Shown here: one piece after another, positions 28,274-38,504 of the stretch
How positions within the stretch are numbered: the first letter of the stretch is position 1
How the letters are laid out: each line of letters opens with the position of its first letter
Origin: Moraxella catarrhalis
Lineage (GTDB): Bacteria; Pseudomonadota; Gammaproteobacteria; Pseudomonadales; Moraxellaceae
DNA length: 64,000 nt
NCBI RefSeq assembly: GCF_001632285.1
Contig: NZ_LWAH01000014.1
Location: forward strand, 102,302-166,301
Direction of reading: 5' to 3'
The notes under the pieces: model-generated
Databases searched by the model: none
Seen by the model: the letters and a program-made list of their open reading frames with translations, nothing else
Told to the model about the DNA's origin: nothing
Made by a program: the position numbers and the translations under genes

Positions 28274-28840
28274 TCAGCTTGCATCTATTAACGAGACAAC
28301 TGGTGATGGTTGGTCTTGTAATTCACCTGCGTCCAAAAATCCGTCGACCAAATTTTCCATCATAGCTTCAAGCTCATAGGTGCTATCGTATGTTACTTTT
28401 TCTCCATTAAGATAAATTGGCATGCTAATAAATGGTGCATTTAGTGCTTCAATTAAGCTCAGTACGATTGGTGTGTGGGCAAGGCTGGCACAAATATTTT
28501 TGTCGCTAGAATTTACAAATTTCTTTGGAGCTGATTTGGTTGGGTTTAATAAAAAATGAGTGTTTTTATTGAGAGTATTTTTTAAATTTCGATGGGCAAA
28601 ATCGCTGATTTTGGCAAAGGTTGATATTTCACTGATATGGCGACATATTAAACAAAATTTAGGCTCGTATTGACCAAAGCGTAATGCTTGGGCAAGTGAT
28701 TGTTTGGCATCAAGACTGACGGCTAAGCGATATCCGCTTGGGTCTGGATAAATAATTAATTGGTCATTTTTGAGTAAATTGGCAGCTTGTATTAACACAC
28801 GCTTTTGGGGATTGTCAGGATGAATATAAAATTTTTGCAT
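28274..28840 (-). CDS. YciO-like protein (Sua5/YciO/YrdC domain)
   Basis: 188 residues matching the YciO branch of the YrdC-like fold: FYIHPDNPQKR start, a YPDPSGY motif (usually YPTDSGY) near residue 31, a LICRHISEIS segment, FLLNPTKSAPKKF and a late PSPVVSL. TsaC/Sua5 members make threonylcarbamoyl-AMP for tRNA t6A; YciO relatives do this poorly or not at all, and their role is unsettled. The stop of epmC lies four bases upstream, so the two leftward genes are likely one operon. Confidence 0.8.
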   Translation of the reverse strand: MQKFYIHPDNPQKRVLIQAANLLKNDQLIIYPDPSGYRLAVSLDAKQSLAQALRFGQYEPKFCLICRHISEISTFAKISDFAHRNLKNTLNKNTHFLLNPTKSAPKKFVNSSDKNICASLAHTPIVLSLIEALNAPFISMPIYLNGEKVTYDSTYELEAMMENLVDGFLDAGELQDQPSPVVSLIDAS

Positions 28841-28844
28841 TTGT

Positions 28845-29603
28845 TTACCTCATCTTAATTGTTGTGTAGTAGTTTGAATGGCTGAGTGTTAAGATAACCC
28901 ATAATAAAAGTTGCGCGTCTGTGGGCAGGGTGCTTGGGTTTGATAGATAAAATTTAGCTTGGTTAAAGACATCTTGGGCAAAGGTGCTGTTTGAGATATC
29001 AAAATTTGCATTTAGGTTGTCTTGTGAGACATAAAAATATCGACCGCAAGCTAAAGTTAATAAAGCTTCAATGGCTTGTGGCTTGATTTCAACTTGCTCA
29101 AATAACCGCTGAGTTTGTTCATTTCTACCATCGGATTCATACCAGTAACCAAAGTCATTGAGCTTGCGACGAGCTTGTCCTGCGATGCACCAGTGGCTAA
29201 TTTCATGTAATGCACTTTGAAAAAAACCATGTGCAAATTCAATGCGTGCAGGTGCATTATGCTCACTGGGAAAATATTCAGGTTCGCTTTCACCACGCAC
29301 CAGCACGGTCGGAATTTGGTCAAAATACATATGATTAAATAGCAAATCAAATAAGTGAATTAACCAGTCAGTCAGTATTTGCTCATCTTGTGCCTCATCT
29401 TTTGTATTATTTTGGATGAGCTGCCAGCGATGATAAAAATTTTGCCATGGCGGCGGTGAAATTTTCTCCAAGATGATTTGAAGTTTAGCAATGGGTCTTT
29501 GATGAAATTGCTGCCATAGTGTCTGAATGTATTTGGCATGCTGGATGGTGCTTGCCTGTTGGCATTTATTCACATCTGGTGAAAGATGATTGAAGTTTAT
29601 CAT
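28845..29603 (-). CDS. epmC: elongation factor P hydroxylase EpmC
   Basis: I place the start at 29603, giving 252 residues; an ATG at 29804 would add 67 residues and run into the divergent yceD. The core matches E. coli EpmC/YfcM: IEFAHGFFQSALHEISHWC with an HEISH metal-binding motif, FGYWYESDGR, QTQRLFEQVEIKPQA. EpmC hydroxylates the beta-lysylated lysine of EF-P, a factor that rescues polyproline stalling. efp, epmA and epmB are not in the window. Confidence 0.85.
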   Translation of the reverse strand: MINFNHLSPDVNKCQQASTIQHAKYIQTLWQQFHQRPIAKLQIILEKISPPPWQNFYHRWQLIQNNTKDEAQDEQILTDWLIHLFDLLFNHMYFDQIPTVLVRGESEPEYFPSEHNAPARIEFAHGFFQSALHEISHWCIAGQARRKLNDFGYWYESDGRNEQTQRLFEQVEIKPQAIEALLTLACGRYFYVSQDNLNANFDISNSTFAQDVFNQAKFYLSNPSTLPTDAQLLLWVILTLSHSNYYTTIKMR

Positions 29604-29765
29604 AATTGAAGCTTTTAAAGTAAATTGGCTTTGGCTGATTGATTTTGAGATATTATAATGTATTTTGGCAAATTGCCATACTAAGATGCTGAAATTAAAA
29701 ATTCCTTTTAACCACGATGAACTTATGCCATAATAATGGGCAAATTGCACACATAGCTTTATAAT

Positions 29766-30311
29766 ATGATGACAAAAACTGTAAATCACCACCCCAAACA
29801 ACAAAGCTTGCCCGCCAATATTATGCTTGATAAATGGGCAGATATTGGATTTAAATGGCAGGGCAATTTATCAAGTACCGAGCTTAAACGCTTGAGTGAG
29901 CAAACGGTCGCTGATAGTGTGCTAGACTTAACATTTGTACTAACTAAACAAGAAGGCATTGTTTGGCTAAACTATCAAGTATCAGGAGAGGTTTTTGTGA
30001 CTTGTCAAAGATGCTTGGAGTCTTTAGGTATCGATGTTTCAGGAGAATATCGCTTGGCAGTTTTGTCATCGGATGGTGATATTGGGCGTATTAATGATGC
30101 TGAATATATTTTGGTTGATGAGCTTGCAACAAAAACAGCAAAGCTGCCCATTAAGGACTTGCTAGAAGATGAGCTGTTATTAACTTTGCCTTTATCGCCA
30201 AAGCATCAAGACTGTGATATGCCAGTTCAAATGCTTAATGAAGAAAAATATGAGGAAGAGCAAGAAAATCCTTTTGCTTCATTAGCTCAGCTTAAAGGAA
30301 AATTATCTTAA
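29766..30311 (+). CDS. yceD: YceD (DUF177) protein, 23S rRNA accumulation protein
   Basis: 181 residues. The DUF177 pattern is present: a CQRC pair near residues 85-88 (VTCQRCLESL), an acidic middle and the LPLSPKHQDCD motif near 150. YceD is linked to 23S rRNA accumulation and is almost always upstream of rpmF, as here. Unusually, a terminator and a new promoter lie between the two. The start could be the second ATG at 29769. Confidence 0.88.
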   Translation: MMTKTVNHHPKQQSLPANIMLDKWADIGFKWQGNLSSTELKRLSEQTVADSVLDLTFVLTKQEGIVWLNYQVSGEVFVTCQRCLESLGIDVSGEYRLAVLSSDGDIGRINDAEYILVDELATKTAKLPIKDLLEDELLLTLPLSPKHQDCDMPVQMLNEEKYEEEQENPFASLAQLKGKLS

Positions 30312-30360
30312 AAATTGCCCAAATGACTTTAAAAGTTATCACAAAAGTAGCTTTTTATTA

Positions 30361-30410
30361 AAAAACTTGTAAATTTATGCGATTAGGCTTTGAAATTTAC
30401 AAGTTTTTTG
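30361..30410 (+). terminator. terminator of yceD
   Basis: A perfect 16-bp inverted repeat AAAAACTTGTAAATTT (30361-30376) / complement (30393-30408), followed by more T. It lies 50 bases past the yceD stop. Confidence 0.85.
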
Positions 30411-30418
30411 CGTATAAT
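30390..30418 (+). promoter_or_regulatory. rpmF promoter overlapping the yceD terminator
   Basis: TTGAAA (30390-30395), exactly 17 bases, TATAAT (30413-30418). The -35 and spacer are the descending arm of the yceD terminator. Confidence 0.7.
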
Positions 30419-30548
30419 ACAGCGTTTATTGTGCATAGGTCTATGATGGACAGCGATTGATGCTAAATCGCATTGACACAAATTGACAAAGACGCACGAA
30501 CCGTTTTTCTTTAGGGCAAATTTGCCTGACTGATTATTAGGAGCTATC

Positions 30549-30731
30549 ATGGCAGTTCAACAAAACCGCAAGAGCCGCTCACGCCGTGACATGCGTCGTT
30601 CACACGACCATATCGCTATCGCTGAGCTAAGCATCGATTCAACCACTGGCGAAAAACACCTTCGCCATCATGCGACCAAAGATGGTTTTTATCGTGGTCG
30701 TCAGCTATTTAAAGTAAGTCAAGATAGCTAA
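30549..30731 (+). CDS. rpmF: 50S ribosomal protein bL32
   Basis: 60 residues, [20 protein letters not shown] at the start. The zinc cysteines found in some bL32 are absent, so it is the C-minus type. An AGGAG-type site precedes the ATG. It appears to be transcribed from its own promoter and ends at its own terminator. Confidence 0.96.
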   Translation: MAVQQNRKSRSRRDMRRSHDHIAIAELSIDSTTGEKHLRHHATKDGFYRGRQLFKVSQDS

Positions 30732-30752
30732 GTGCTATTTTTATAGTCATAA

Positions 30753-30785
30753 AACCAAGCCAATATGAACGGGCTTGGTTTTTTT
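30753..30785 (+). terminator. rpmF terminator
   Basis: AACCAAGCC (30753-30761) / GGCTTGGTT (30772-30780), 10-base loop, then a T-run. Confidence 0.85.
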
Positions 30786-31000
30786 GTTATTGTCATGATA
30801 TTATTGACAAAATGCCATTTAAAACAAAGCACATTCATACTATCTAAAATTTTTTGTGATTTGAGATAGTTTTGGGTAAACAAATGTTTATTTTTATGGT
30901 AGAATTGGCAAACTTTCTTGTACCAAATTAAATGGGTGCTTAAGAATTGGCAATATGGTTTATACGGTATTTTTATCGTCAATGTACAAACAGGTGAATT

Positions 31001-31960
31001 ATGACAGAAGCCAACAGCGGTATGACAAAGCGTTTGGCGGTAGTTTTCCCCGGTCAAGGGTCTCAATCTGTCGGTATGATGGATGAGCTTGATAAAGCAT
31101 TCAAAAGTGTGCGTACGACATTTGATGAAGCAAGTGAAGCTTTGGGCTTTGATTTATGGTCAGTCACACAGGATGAAAACTGTTTGAATAAGACTCAATA
31201 TACGCAGCCTGCTTTATTAACTTCAAGTATCGCAATTTGGCAAATTATTGAGCCAATCTTATCAGCCCAATCCATTAAGCCGATGTATCTTGCTGGACAT
31301 TCGCTAGGGGAATATAGTGCTTTGGTCGCAGCAGGTGTACTAAACCTTAAAGATGCAGTGAAGTTGGTGCATGAGCGTGGTAAATTTATGACAGAAGCTG
31401 TACAGAGTATTGATACTCAGATGGCAGCGATTTTAGGCTTGGATGATGAACAGGTGGTAAGCTTATGTGAAGAAGTTAGCACAACCACAGGCACAGTTGA
31501 TGCTGCTAATTTTAACAGCCCAGGGCAGGTGGTCGTCGCAGGCACAGCGGTGGGCGTGTCAGGTGTTTTGTCAGCAGTAGAGGCACTTGGTAAAAAAGCT
31601 GTTCCGCTCAAGGTTTCTGTGCCTTCTCACTGTGCTTTGATGAATCCTGCCAGTGATGCTTTGGCAAAACTTTTGGGTGAGACGGATTTTGGTGAAGCAA
31701 GTATTCCTGTCATACAAAACCGCCATGCTAAAATTCATACACAGACAACACAAATTAAGACAGCTTTGATTGAACAGTTATCGATGCCTGTATTGTGGTC
31801 AAAAACCATGGAAAAATTATCAGAGCGTGGTATTAATTTGATACTTGAATGCGGTCCAGGTAATGTTTTGTCAAATTTGGCCAAGCGTCAAGCAACACCG
31901 ATAACCGCTTTACCAACAGATAAATTGGCACGCCTAGAAAAATTGGAGAATTTGGTATGA
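31001..31960 (+). CDS. fabD: malonyl-CoA-ACP transacylase
   Basis: 319 residues. The nucleophile Ser101 lies in GHSLG, FPGQGSQ is at about 16-22, and the catalytic His is in VPSHCALM near 210. It loads malonate onto ACP for fatty acid synthesis. The stop overlaps the fabG start by four bases. A GTGAATT-type weak ribosome site precedes the ATG; a second Met at residue 8 is a possible alternative start. Confidence 0.97.
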   Translation: MTEANSGMTKRLAVVFPGQGSQSVGMMDELDKAFKSVRTTFDEASEALGFDLWSVTQDENCLNKTQYTQPALLTSSIAIWQIIEPILSAQSIKPMYLAGHSLGEYSALVAAGVLNLKDAVKLVHERGKFMTEAVQSIDTQMAAILGLDDEQVVSLCEEVSTTTGTVDAANFNSPGQVVVAGTAVGVSGVLSAVEALGKKAVPLKVSVPSHCALMNPASDALAKLLGETDFGEASIPVIQNRHAKIHTQTTQIKTALIEQLSMPVLWSKTMEKLSERGINLILECGPGNVLSNLAKRQATPITALPTDKLARLEKLENLV

Positions 31961-32685
31961 GTCGAAAAATTGTATTAGTCACAGGTGCAAGTCGTGGTAT
32001 TGGCAAGGCAATTGCTAAGCGTTTTACCGATGAAGGGCATTTTGTTATCGGAACAGCCACCAGCAAAAAAGGCGCAGAGGCGATTGGCGATTATCTGAGT
32101 GAATCAGGTGGTATTGGTCGCATCTTAGATGTTTGCAACCATGAAGATATTGATAAGCTATTTGAAGAAATTGACAGTGTTTATGGTGGAATCAATGTGT
32201 TGGTCAACAATGCAGGCATTACCAAAGATGGCTTACTCATGCGTATGAAAGATGAAGATTGGGCAAGTGTGATTGATACCAACTTAACCGCTGTTTATCG
32301 TATGAGTCGCCGTGCGGTTCGTGGTATGATGAAAGCACGCCAAGGTCGGATTATTAATATTACCTCGGTCGTCGGACAGATGGGGAATGCAGGTCAAGCA
32401 AACTATGCTGCCACCAAAGCAGGCGTGGAGGGTTTTAGTCGTGCATTAGCTCGAGAGATTGGTTCGCGTGGCGTAACAGTCAACTGTGTTGCACCAGGAT
32501 TTGTTGAAACAGACATGACCGAAGCACTAGATGAGCGTTTGGTTAACTCTATGTTAGATGCTGTTCCAATCGGTCGTATGGCTCAGCCTGAAGAAATTGC
32601 GGCAGCTGTATCATTTTTAGCCAGTGATGATGCCAGCTATATTACAGGTGCAGTATTGGCAGTTAATGGTGGCATGTACATGTAA
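31957..32685 (+). CDS. fabG: 3-oxoacyl-ACP reductase FabG
   Basis: 242 residues, classical short-chain dehydrogenase: the NADP loop TGASRGIGKA (about 9-18), NNAG (84-87) and the catalytic Ser137, Tyr150 and Lys154. It reduces beta-ketoacyl-ACP with NADPH. Overlaps fabD (ATGA), consistent with coupled translation. Confidence 0.97.
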   Translation: MSRKIVLVTGASRGIGKAIAKRFTDEGHFVIGTATSKKGAEAIGDYLSESGGIGRILDVCNHEDIDKLFEEIDSVYGGINVLVNNAGITKDGLLMRMKDEDWASVIDTNLTAVYRMSRRAVRGMMKARQGRIINITSVVGQMGNAGQANYAATKAGVEGFSRALAREIGSRGVTVNCVAPGFVETDMTEALDERLVNSMLDAVPIGRMAQPEEIAAAVSFLASDDASYITGAVLAVNGGMYM

Positions 32686-32714
32686 ATGTGATGATTTTGA
32701 CAAGGATTGATTCA

Positions 32715-32744
32715 TTGACAAAAGTCTTAATTTGCCACTATCAT
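32715..32744 (+). promoter_or_regulatory. probable acpP promoter
   Basis: TTGACA (32715-32720), an 18-base spacer and TATCAT (32739-32744) in the 190-base gap after fabG. A dedicated strong promoter fits the high demand for ACP. Confidence 0.65.
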
Positions 32745-32875
32745 AATAAAAAGTGAACATATGTATTCATAAATACTTGCACTTTTTCAATAAATACATT
32801 ATGATATTTATTAAGTTTTATCCAAACCTACGGTAGCATGGTGCTACAGGGTTAATCATTATAAAGGAAATTACC

Positions 32876-33112
32876 ATGAGTGATATCGAAGCTAAAGTAA
32901 AAGACGCAGTCGCAGAACAGCTTGGTTTAAGTGTTGACGAAATCAAAAACGAGGCATCTTTTATGGATGACTTGGGTGCTGATTCTTTGGATTTGGTTGA
33001 GTTAGTTATGGCATTTGAAAGCAGCTTTGGCATCACCATTCCTGATGAAGATTCAGCGGAACTGACGACGGTTCAAAAAGCCATCGACTATGTTTCTGAC
33101 AAAGTCGCTTAA
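32876..33112 (+). CDS. acpP: acyl carrier protein
   Basis: 78 residues, acidic, with the phosphopantetheine attachment Ser37 in GADSLDL. It carries growing acyl chains on its prosthetic arm. AAAGGAAA precedes the ATG. fabF, often the next gene, does not follow; a terminator and kbp do. Confidence 0.98.
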   Translation: MSDIEAKVKDAVAEQLGLSVDEIKNEASFMDDLGADSLDLVELVMAFESSFGITIPDEDSAELTTVQKAIDYVSDKVA

Positions 33113-33147
33113 ATCAACTGGCTTGGTCTGACAGCTTATCTCCTAAG

Positions 33148-33174
33148 GTCATCTCGTTTTGAGGTGACTTTTTT
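33148..33174 (+). terminator. acpP terminator
   Basis: GTCATCTC (33148-33155) / GAGGTGAC (33161-33168; one G-U) with a TTTT-containing loop and T-run to 33174. Confidence 0.8.
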
Positions 33175-33326
33175 ATGGCAGAAAATATTTGGTAGGCTAA
33201 TTCTACACATTGTAACGCTTTTACTGTCAAATTTCACTATGCATTATCTTGGCTTTGGCTTAGGATAACTTTAGCACAAATTGTGCTATCTGATTAAATC
33301 AAAAATTCATAATTAAGGAGAATGTA

Positions 33327-33824
33327 ATGGGTGTTTTTAGCTTTGCAAAAGATATTGGTGACAAATTATTTCATCGTAATAAAAAACAAGACGCAGCCCA
33401 ACCAACCGCTGCTCCAGCTGCAACACCTGCAGAAGAGCCAACCGCTCAAGAGATTGCCAATTTACTTCTTGCTCGTATTCAAGCTCAAAATGTCAATATC
33501 AGTGGCTTAAAAGTCAATTATAATGGCGATACAGACACAGTCACATTATCGGGTGTTGCCAAAACGCAAGCCGACCGTGAAAGAGCACGCCTTGCGGTGG
33601 GTAATGTCCAGTATGTTGAGACGGTGGTTGACAATATTGAGGTGGAATCTGCTGAACCTGAATCACGATTTTATACCGTTAAATCAGGTGATAGCTTATC
33701 AAAAATTGCCAAGGAAATGTACGGCAATGCGAATGATTATATGAAAATCTTTGATGCTAACAAGCCCATGCTGTCAGATCCTAATAAGATTTATCCAGGT
33801 CAAGTATTGCGTATCCCACAATAA
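33327..33824 (+). CDS. kbp: BON-LysM domain protein Kbp (YgaU-like)
   Basis: 165 residues: a short N-terminal MGVFSFAKDIGDKLF, an Ala/Pro-rich spacer (27-40), a BON domain (about 40-105) and a LysM domain (about 115-164, YTVKSGDSLSKIAKEMYG, YPGQVLRIPQ). This is the layout of E. coli Kbp/YgaU, a cytoplasmic potassium-binding protein. The spacer is longer than in E. coli. No signal peptide is visible despite the LysM domain. TAAGGAG ribosome site. Confidence 0.9.
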   Translation: MGVFSFAKDIGDKLFHRNKKQDAAQPTAAPAATPAEEPTAQEIANLLLARIQAQNVNISGLKVNYNGDTDTVTLSGVAKTQADRERARLAVGNVQYVETVVDNIEVESAEPESRFYTVKSGDSLSKIAKEMYGNANDYMKIFDANKPMLSDPNKIYPGQVLRIPQ

Positions 33825-33902
33825 TTGATCGTCTGCGTGCTATCATTCAAAGATTTTTAAATAAAGTAATATCTTGATATCATATCGCATCATCATAAAA
33901 AT

Positions 33903-33933
33903 CCCAAGTACTAAATCAGTGCTTGGGTTTTTT
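33903..33933. terminator. bidirectional terminator between kbp and the convergent gene
   Basis: CCCAAGTACT (33903-33912) / AGTGCTTGGG (33918-33927; one G-U), flanked by T-run on the plus strand and by T residues on the minus strand. Confidence 0.85.
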
Positions 33934-33969
33934 AGTCATTGGATAACCAATTAATATATATTTTATGCA

Positions 33970-34467
33970 CTAATGAGCATAGACTGAGTTGCGACAATGA
34001 TTGTCGATAGCGGTTTGAATGTGGTGAATTTTTTGTTGGATCAGATCGGGTGTGAGCTTAGTTTGTTGACCGTTTTCACCAATTTCGTATATGACACCCC
34101 CTGATTTCAAGGTGTTAAGGTTGGTTTTAAGATAATGGCAGGCTTGTGTATTTTGATGATTTTTTGGGACGCTAAAATAATGTACTTTGATGGCTGTGGA
34201 TGGCTTGCCAATGGGTGCTATTTGGCTAAAAACTGGCTCTCCAAATACCCCCACACTTTGAAAAATCATGGTACTGTGAGCATCATTGACGCAGATTCCT
34301 AGCCATAAAGCAACTTGGCACACGGTATTTTTAGTTGTTTTTATTAATTGACCAGTCATGACGCACCAACAAATCATCAACTGGCTGTATTGTATCATTC
34401 GGTTGGTGCTAAAGACAGTCATTTTATCGAATTTTAGGGCGAGTAAAGTGGAGGGATTGGTAAACAT
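33970..34467 (-). CDS. uncharacterised protein
   Basis: A 165-residue reading I do not recognise. It has no signal peptide or clear membrane helix. Visible traits are a Cys-rich stretch near residues 30-60 (MICWCVM, VCQVALWLGICV), a mixed middle ending VKYF-like VHYFSVPKN, and a C-terminal helical part with KLTPDLIQQKIHHIQTAIDNH. The first Met residues (1, 16, 23) leave the start uncertain. It is convergent with kbp, and the shared terminator supports a real gene. Possibly a lineage-specific Moraxellaceae protein. Confidence 0.5.
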   Translation of the reverse strand: MFTNPSTLLALKFDKMTVFSTNRMIQYSQLMICWCVMTGQLIKTTKNTVCQVALWLGICVNDAHSTMIFQSVGVFGEPVFSQIAPIGKPSTAIKVHYFSVPKNHQNTQACHYLKTNLNTLKSGGVIYEIGENGQQTKLTPDLIQQKIHHIQTAIDNHCRNSVYAH

Positions 34468-34859
34468 GGCAAAGATATAACTGATTTATTTGATAAATTT
34501 TTAAAAAGTACTAAAAACAGGTTGGCAAGATGAAAGTTTTCAGGTAAGATAAGTGGCATTATTTTGATGACGCTCATCGGTCGGTAATTTTGATTGGCGT
34601 CATCTGAAGTCGGCGTAGCTATTTATCAGGTGCTGCGTTTGTGCATTTGGTGCCATTAGATTACCGTCTGATGACGCACGACTGTACATTGCAATAGGAC
34701 TTACCAGTCTGCAAGACGCAAGAAATTTCCCTTTGTTGTTTTGGATTTTTCCAAGTCACTTTGTTGTAAGTTCATCTGCGTATGGCAGCCGATTGCCTGA
34801 TATGAATCAATCCACGCTCTTCGTCTGAATATTGTCACGATGACAAAAGGATGTAACTT
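34468..34859 (+). other. ilvI leader region
   Basis: 392 bases upstream of ilvI. It holds complementary blocks that permit alternative hairpins (34565-34677). I find no convincing leader peptide rich in Ile, Val or Leu and no T-box features. Confidence 0.55.
34565..34677 (+). promoter_or_regulatory. candidate attenuator-like switch upstream of ilvI
   Basis: Block A TGATGACGC (34565-34573) recurs as block C (34669-34677), and block B GCGTCATC (34597-34604) is complementary to both. B can therefore pair with A or with C. CGGTAAT (34582-34588) can also pair with ATTACCG (34660-34666). No T-run follows, so if it is regulatory it may act on translation or elongation rather than by simple intrinsic termination. 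Confidence 0.4.
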
Positions 34860-36695
34860 ATGACGCAACAAACTACCCAATCCCCAAATATGACGGGGCA
34901 TACTCAAACCAAAGATGCTGCTGCGCACTTTCGTGAACTCCAAGATATCATCGCACGCGGTGAAATAGCCATGATGTCAGGCGCTGAGATGCTTGTTCAA
35001 GCATTGATTGATGAAGGTGTCGAGTATATTTTTGGCTATCCAGGCGGTGCGGTATTACATATTTATGATGCTTTATTTAAGCAAGATAAAATTGAACATA
35101 TTTTGGTGCGTCATGAACAAGCCGCAGGGCATATGGCCGATGCATACAGTCGTACAACAGGCAGGACGGGCGTTGTTTTGGCGACTTCAGGTCCAGGTGC
35201 AACCAACACTGTAACAGCCATTGCAACTGCTTATATGGATTCAATCCCAATGGTTGTGTTGGCAGGTCAGGTACCATCTAGTTTGATTGGTGATGATGCG
35301 TTTCAAGAGTGTGATATGGTCGGCGTTTCACGCCCCATCGTTAAGCACAGTTTTCAAGTTCGCCATGCCGAAGACATTCCCACAATCATCAAAAAAGCAT
35401 TTTATATTGCAGGCTCGGGTCGTCCTGGTCCTGTCGTGGTTGATATTCCAAAAGATATGACCAACCCAAGTGATAAATTTGCTTATATCATGCCAAAGAC
35501 AGTCAATATCAGATCATATCAGCCTACTAATAAAGGTCATGGCGGACAAATCAAAAAAGCCATCGAAACGCTACTATCAGCCAAACGCCCTGTACTGTAT
35601 TCAGGCGGTGGGGTGGTGCTTGGTAATGCCAGTAAAGAGCTGCGTCAATTAGCCGATACGCTCAAACTACCTGTTACTAATACCCTAATGGGACTGGGTG
35701 CTTATCCAGGCTCAGGCGAACAATTTGTTGGAATGCTTGGTATGCATGGCACATATGAAGCGAACATGACCATGCATCATGCTGATGTGATTTTGGCAGT
35801 GGGTGTGCGTTTTGATGACCGTGTGACCAATAATGTCAAAAAATTCTGCCCAAATGCAACGATCATTCATATTGATATCGATCCAGCCAGTATCTCAAAG
35901 ACGATTATGGCACACATTCCGATTGTTGGCGATGTTAAGCTGGTACTAAATGAAATGCTTGCCTTGCTAGCAGAGATTGATAAGTGTATCGATGAACATG
36001 CGCTCAATGATTGGTGGCAACAAATCAATGAATGGCGTAAACGCCATGGTCTTCGCTATGATGCAGATGATATGACTGCCAAAACACATGCCATCAAGCC
36101 CCAGCATGTGGTTGAGACGCTTTATAAGCTGACGAATGGTGAAGCAATCATTACCTCCGATGTTGGTCAGCATCAGATGTTTGCTGCATTGTATTATAAG
36201 TATGATGAGCCACGCCAATGGTTAAACTCAGGTGGCTTAGGTACAATGGGCGTTGGTTTACCTTATGCTATGGCAGCAAAATTAGCTCACCCAAAAAAGA
36301 CAGTTGTTTGTATCACTGGCGAAGGCTCAATCCAAATGAACATCCAAGAGCTGTCAACTTGTCTACAGTATAATCTACCAGTTAAAATTTTAAATTTAAA
36401 TAATGCTCAGCTTGGCATGGTTAAGCAGTGGCAGGATATGCTTTATGAAGGTCGCCATGCTCAATCTTATATGCAATCTTTACCTGATTTTGTTAAATTG
36501 GCAGAAAGTTATGGGCATAAAGGTGTAAAAATTACCAATCCTGCTACCATGCAAGAAGAGCTAAAACAAGCCCTAGAAATGGATGGTTTGGTATTTATTG
36601 ATGTCTATGTGGATAAAGGTGAACATGTTTATCCGATGCAAGTCGCTGGCCAATCAATGCGTGATATGTGGTTATCAAAAGGGGAGCGTACCTAA
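34860..36695 (+). CDS. ilvI: acetolactate synthase large subunit
   Basis: 611 residues. The N-terminal thiamine-domain Glu86 lies in [13 protein letters not shown], a central FAD/ROK-like domain follows, and the C-terminal TPP site starts GEGSIQM (GDG in many homologues) and ends NLNN. It joins two pyruvates, or pyruvate plus 2-oxobutyrate, in the first common step of valine, leucine and isoleucine synthesis. About 38 residues precede the usual start at [17 protein letters not shown], so an internal Met could be the true start. The stop overlaps ilvH. Confidence 0.95.
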   Translation: MTQQTTQSPNMTGHTQTKDAAAHFRELQDIIARGEIAMMSGAEMLVQALIDEGVEYIFGYPGGAVLHIYDALFKQDKIEHILVRHEQAAGHMADAYSRTTGRTGVVLATSGPGATNTVTAIATAYMDSIPMVVLAGQVPSSLIGDDAFQECDMVGVSRPIVKHSFQVRHAEDIPTIIKKAFYIAGSGRPGPVVVDIPKDMTNPSDKFAYIMPKTVNIRSYQPTNKGHGGQIKKAIETLLSAKRPVLYSGGGVVLGNASKELRQLADTLKLPVTNTLMGLGAYPGSGEQFVGMLGMHGTYEANMTMHHADVILAVGVRFDDRVTNNVKKFCPNATIIHIDIDPASISKTIMAHIPIVGDVKLVLNEMLALLAEIDKCIDEHALNDWWQQINEWRKRHGLRYDADDMTAKTHAIKPQHVVETLYKLTNGEAIITSDVGQHQMFAALYYKYDEPRQWLNSGGLGTMGVGLPYAMAAKLAHPKKTVVCITGEGSIQMNIQELSTCLQYNLPVKILNLNNAQLGMVKQWQDMLYEGRHAQSYMQSLPDFVKLAESYGHKGVKITNPATMQEELKQALEMDGLVFIDVYVDKGEHVYPMQVAGQSMRDMWLSKGERT

Positions 36696-37210
36696 TGCCA
36701 AATCAAGTACATAAACATCTGATTTCTGTATTAATGGAAAACGAAGCAGGTTCGCTGTCTCGTGTTGTCGGTTTATTTTCTCAGCGTGGCTATAATATTG
36801 ATACGCTCAATGTAGCAGCCACGGATGACCCAACGATCTCACGGCTGACTTTGACAACCATTACAACACATGACAAAATCGAACAAATCACCAAGCAGCT
36901 GCATAAACTGATCGAGGTGGTTAAAGTCCAAAATCTGTCCGAGCTGTCAGGCGGTCATCATGTTGAACGAGAGTTGATGCTCATTAAGGTGCGTGCAACG
37001 GGTTCAAACCGTGAAGAAATCAAGCGTAATGCCGATATATTTCGTGCCCAAATAGTCGATGTCAGCACAAACTTGTATACAATTTTAATTACTGGTGATG
37101 CTGGCAAATTGGATGGTTTTATCGATGTGATTGGTCGTGACCGTATCCTAGAAGTGGTACGCTCAGGTGTGATTGGTATCGCTCGTGGTGAGAAAACTTT
37201 GGCGATTTAA
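36695..37210 (+). CDS. ilvH: acetolactate synthase small regulatory subunit
   Basis: 171 residues from the ATG in the TAATG overlap with ilvI; an upstream ATG at 36668 would add nine residues. An N-terminal ACT domain (HLISVLMENEAGSLSRVVGL) senses valine for feedback inhibition; the C-terminal domain activates the large subunit (ELMLIKVRAT). A GGGGAG site lies in the ilvI tail. Confidence 0.95.
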   Translation: MPNQVHKHLISVLMENEAGSLSRVVGLFSQRGYNIDTLNVAATDDPTISRLTLTTITTHDKIEQITKQLHKLIEVVKVQNLSELSGGHHVERELMLIKVRATGSNREEIKRNADIFRAQIVDVSTNLYTILITGDAGKLDGFIDVIGRDRILEVVRSGVIGIARGEKTLAI

Positions 37211-37364
37211 TCCTATCAACCATGTTTTAGGCAGTTTATTAGTTTACAAAAAATGTATTTTATAAAATGAATTGACTGCCATGAACAATACAGTGATTAA
37301 TTAGCGATCATTAATTAACCATAAACGAATTATTTTAACCCTGCCAATTTTGGCAAATTTTTAA

Positions 37365-38396
<1,032 letters not shown>

Positions 38397-38418
38397 TTAA
38401 TTTGAATCAATGTCTAAA

Positions 38419-38448
38419 ACAGCTGCCAAATTGGTGGCTGTTTTTTTG
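38419..38448 (+). terminator. ilvC terminator
   Basis: ACAGC..CCA (38419-38428) pairs with TGG..GCTGT (38432-38441), with two internal mismatches, followed by seven T. Confidence 0.75.
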
Positions 38449-38504
38449 AAATTATTCAATGAAACCGTTATAATGAATGCTATTTTGATATTGATAAGTC
38501 TTTT

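Noticed and set aside
29604..29804. N-terminal extension of epmC to 29804
   Set aside because: It would overlap the divergent yceD start and has no counterpart in EpmC; the ATG at 29603 fits the family.
34531..34659. Very short leader-peptide candidates upstream of ilvI
   Set aside because: Readings of five to nine codons (for example from 34531, 34568 and 34630) lack ribosome sites and are not enriched for Ile, Val and Leu in a way that supports classical attenuation.
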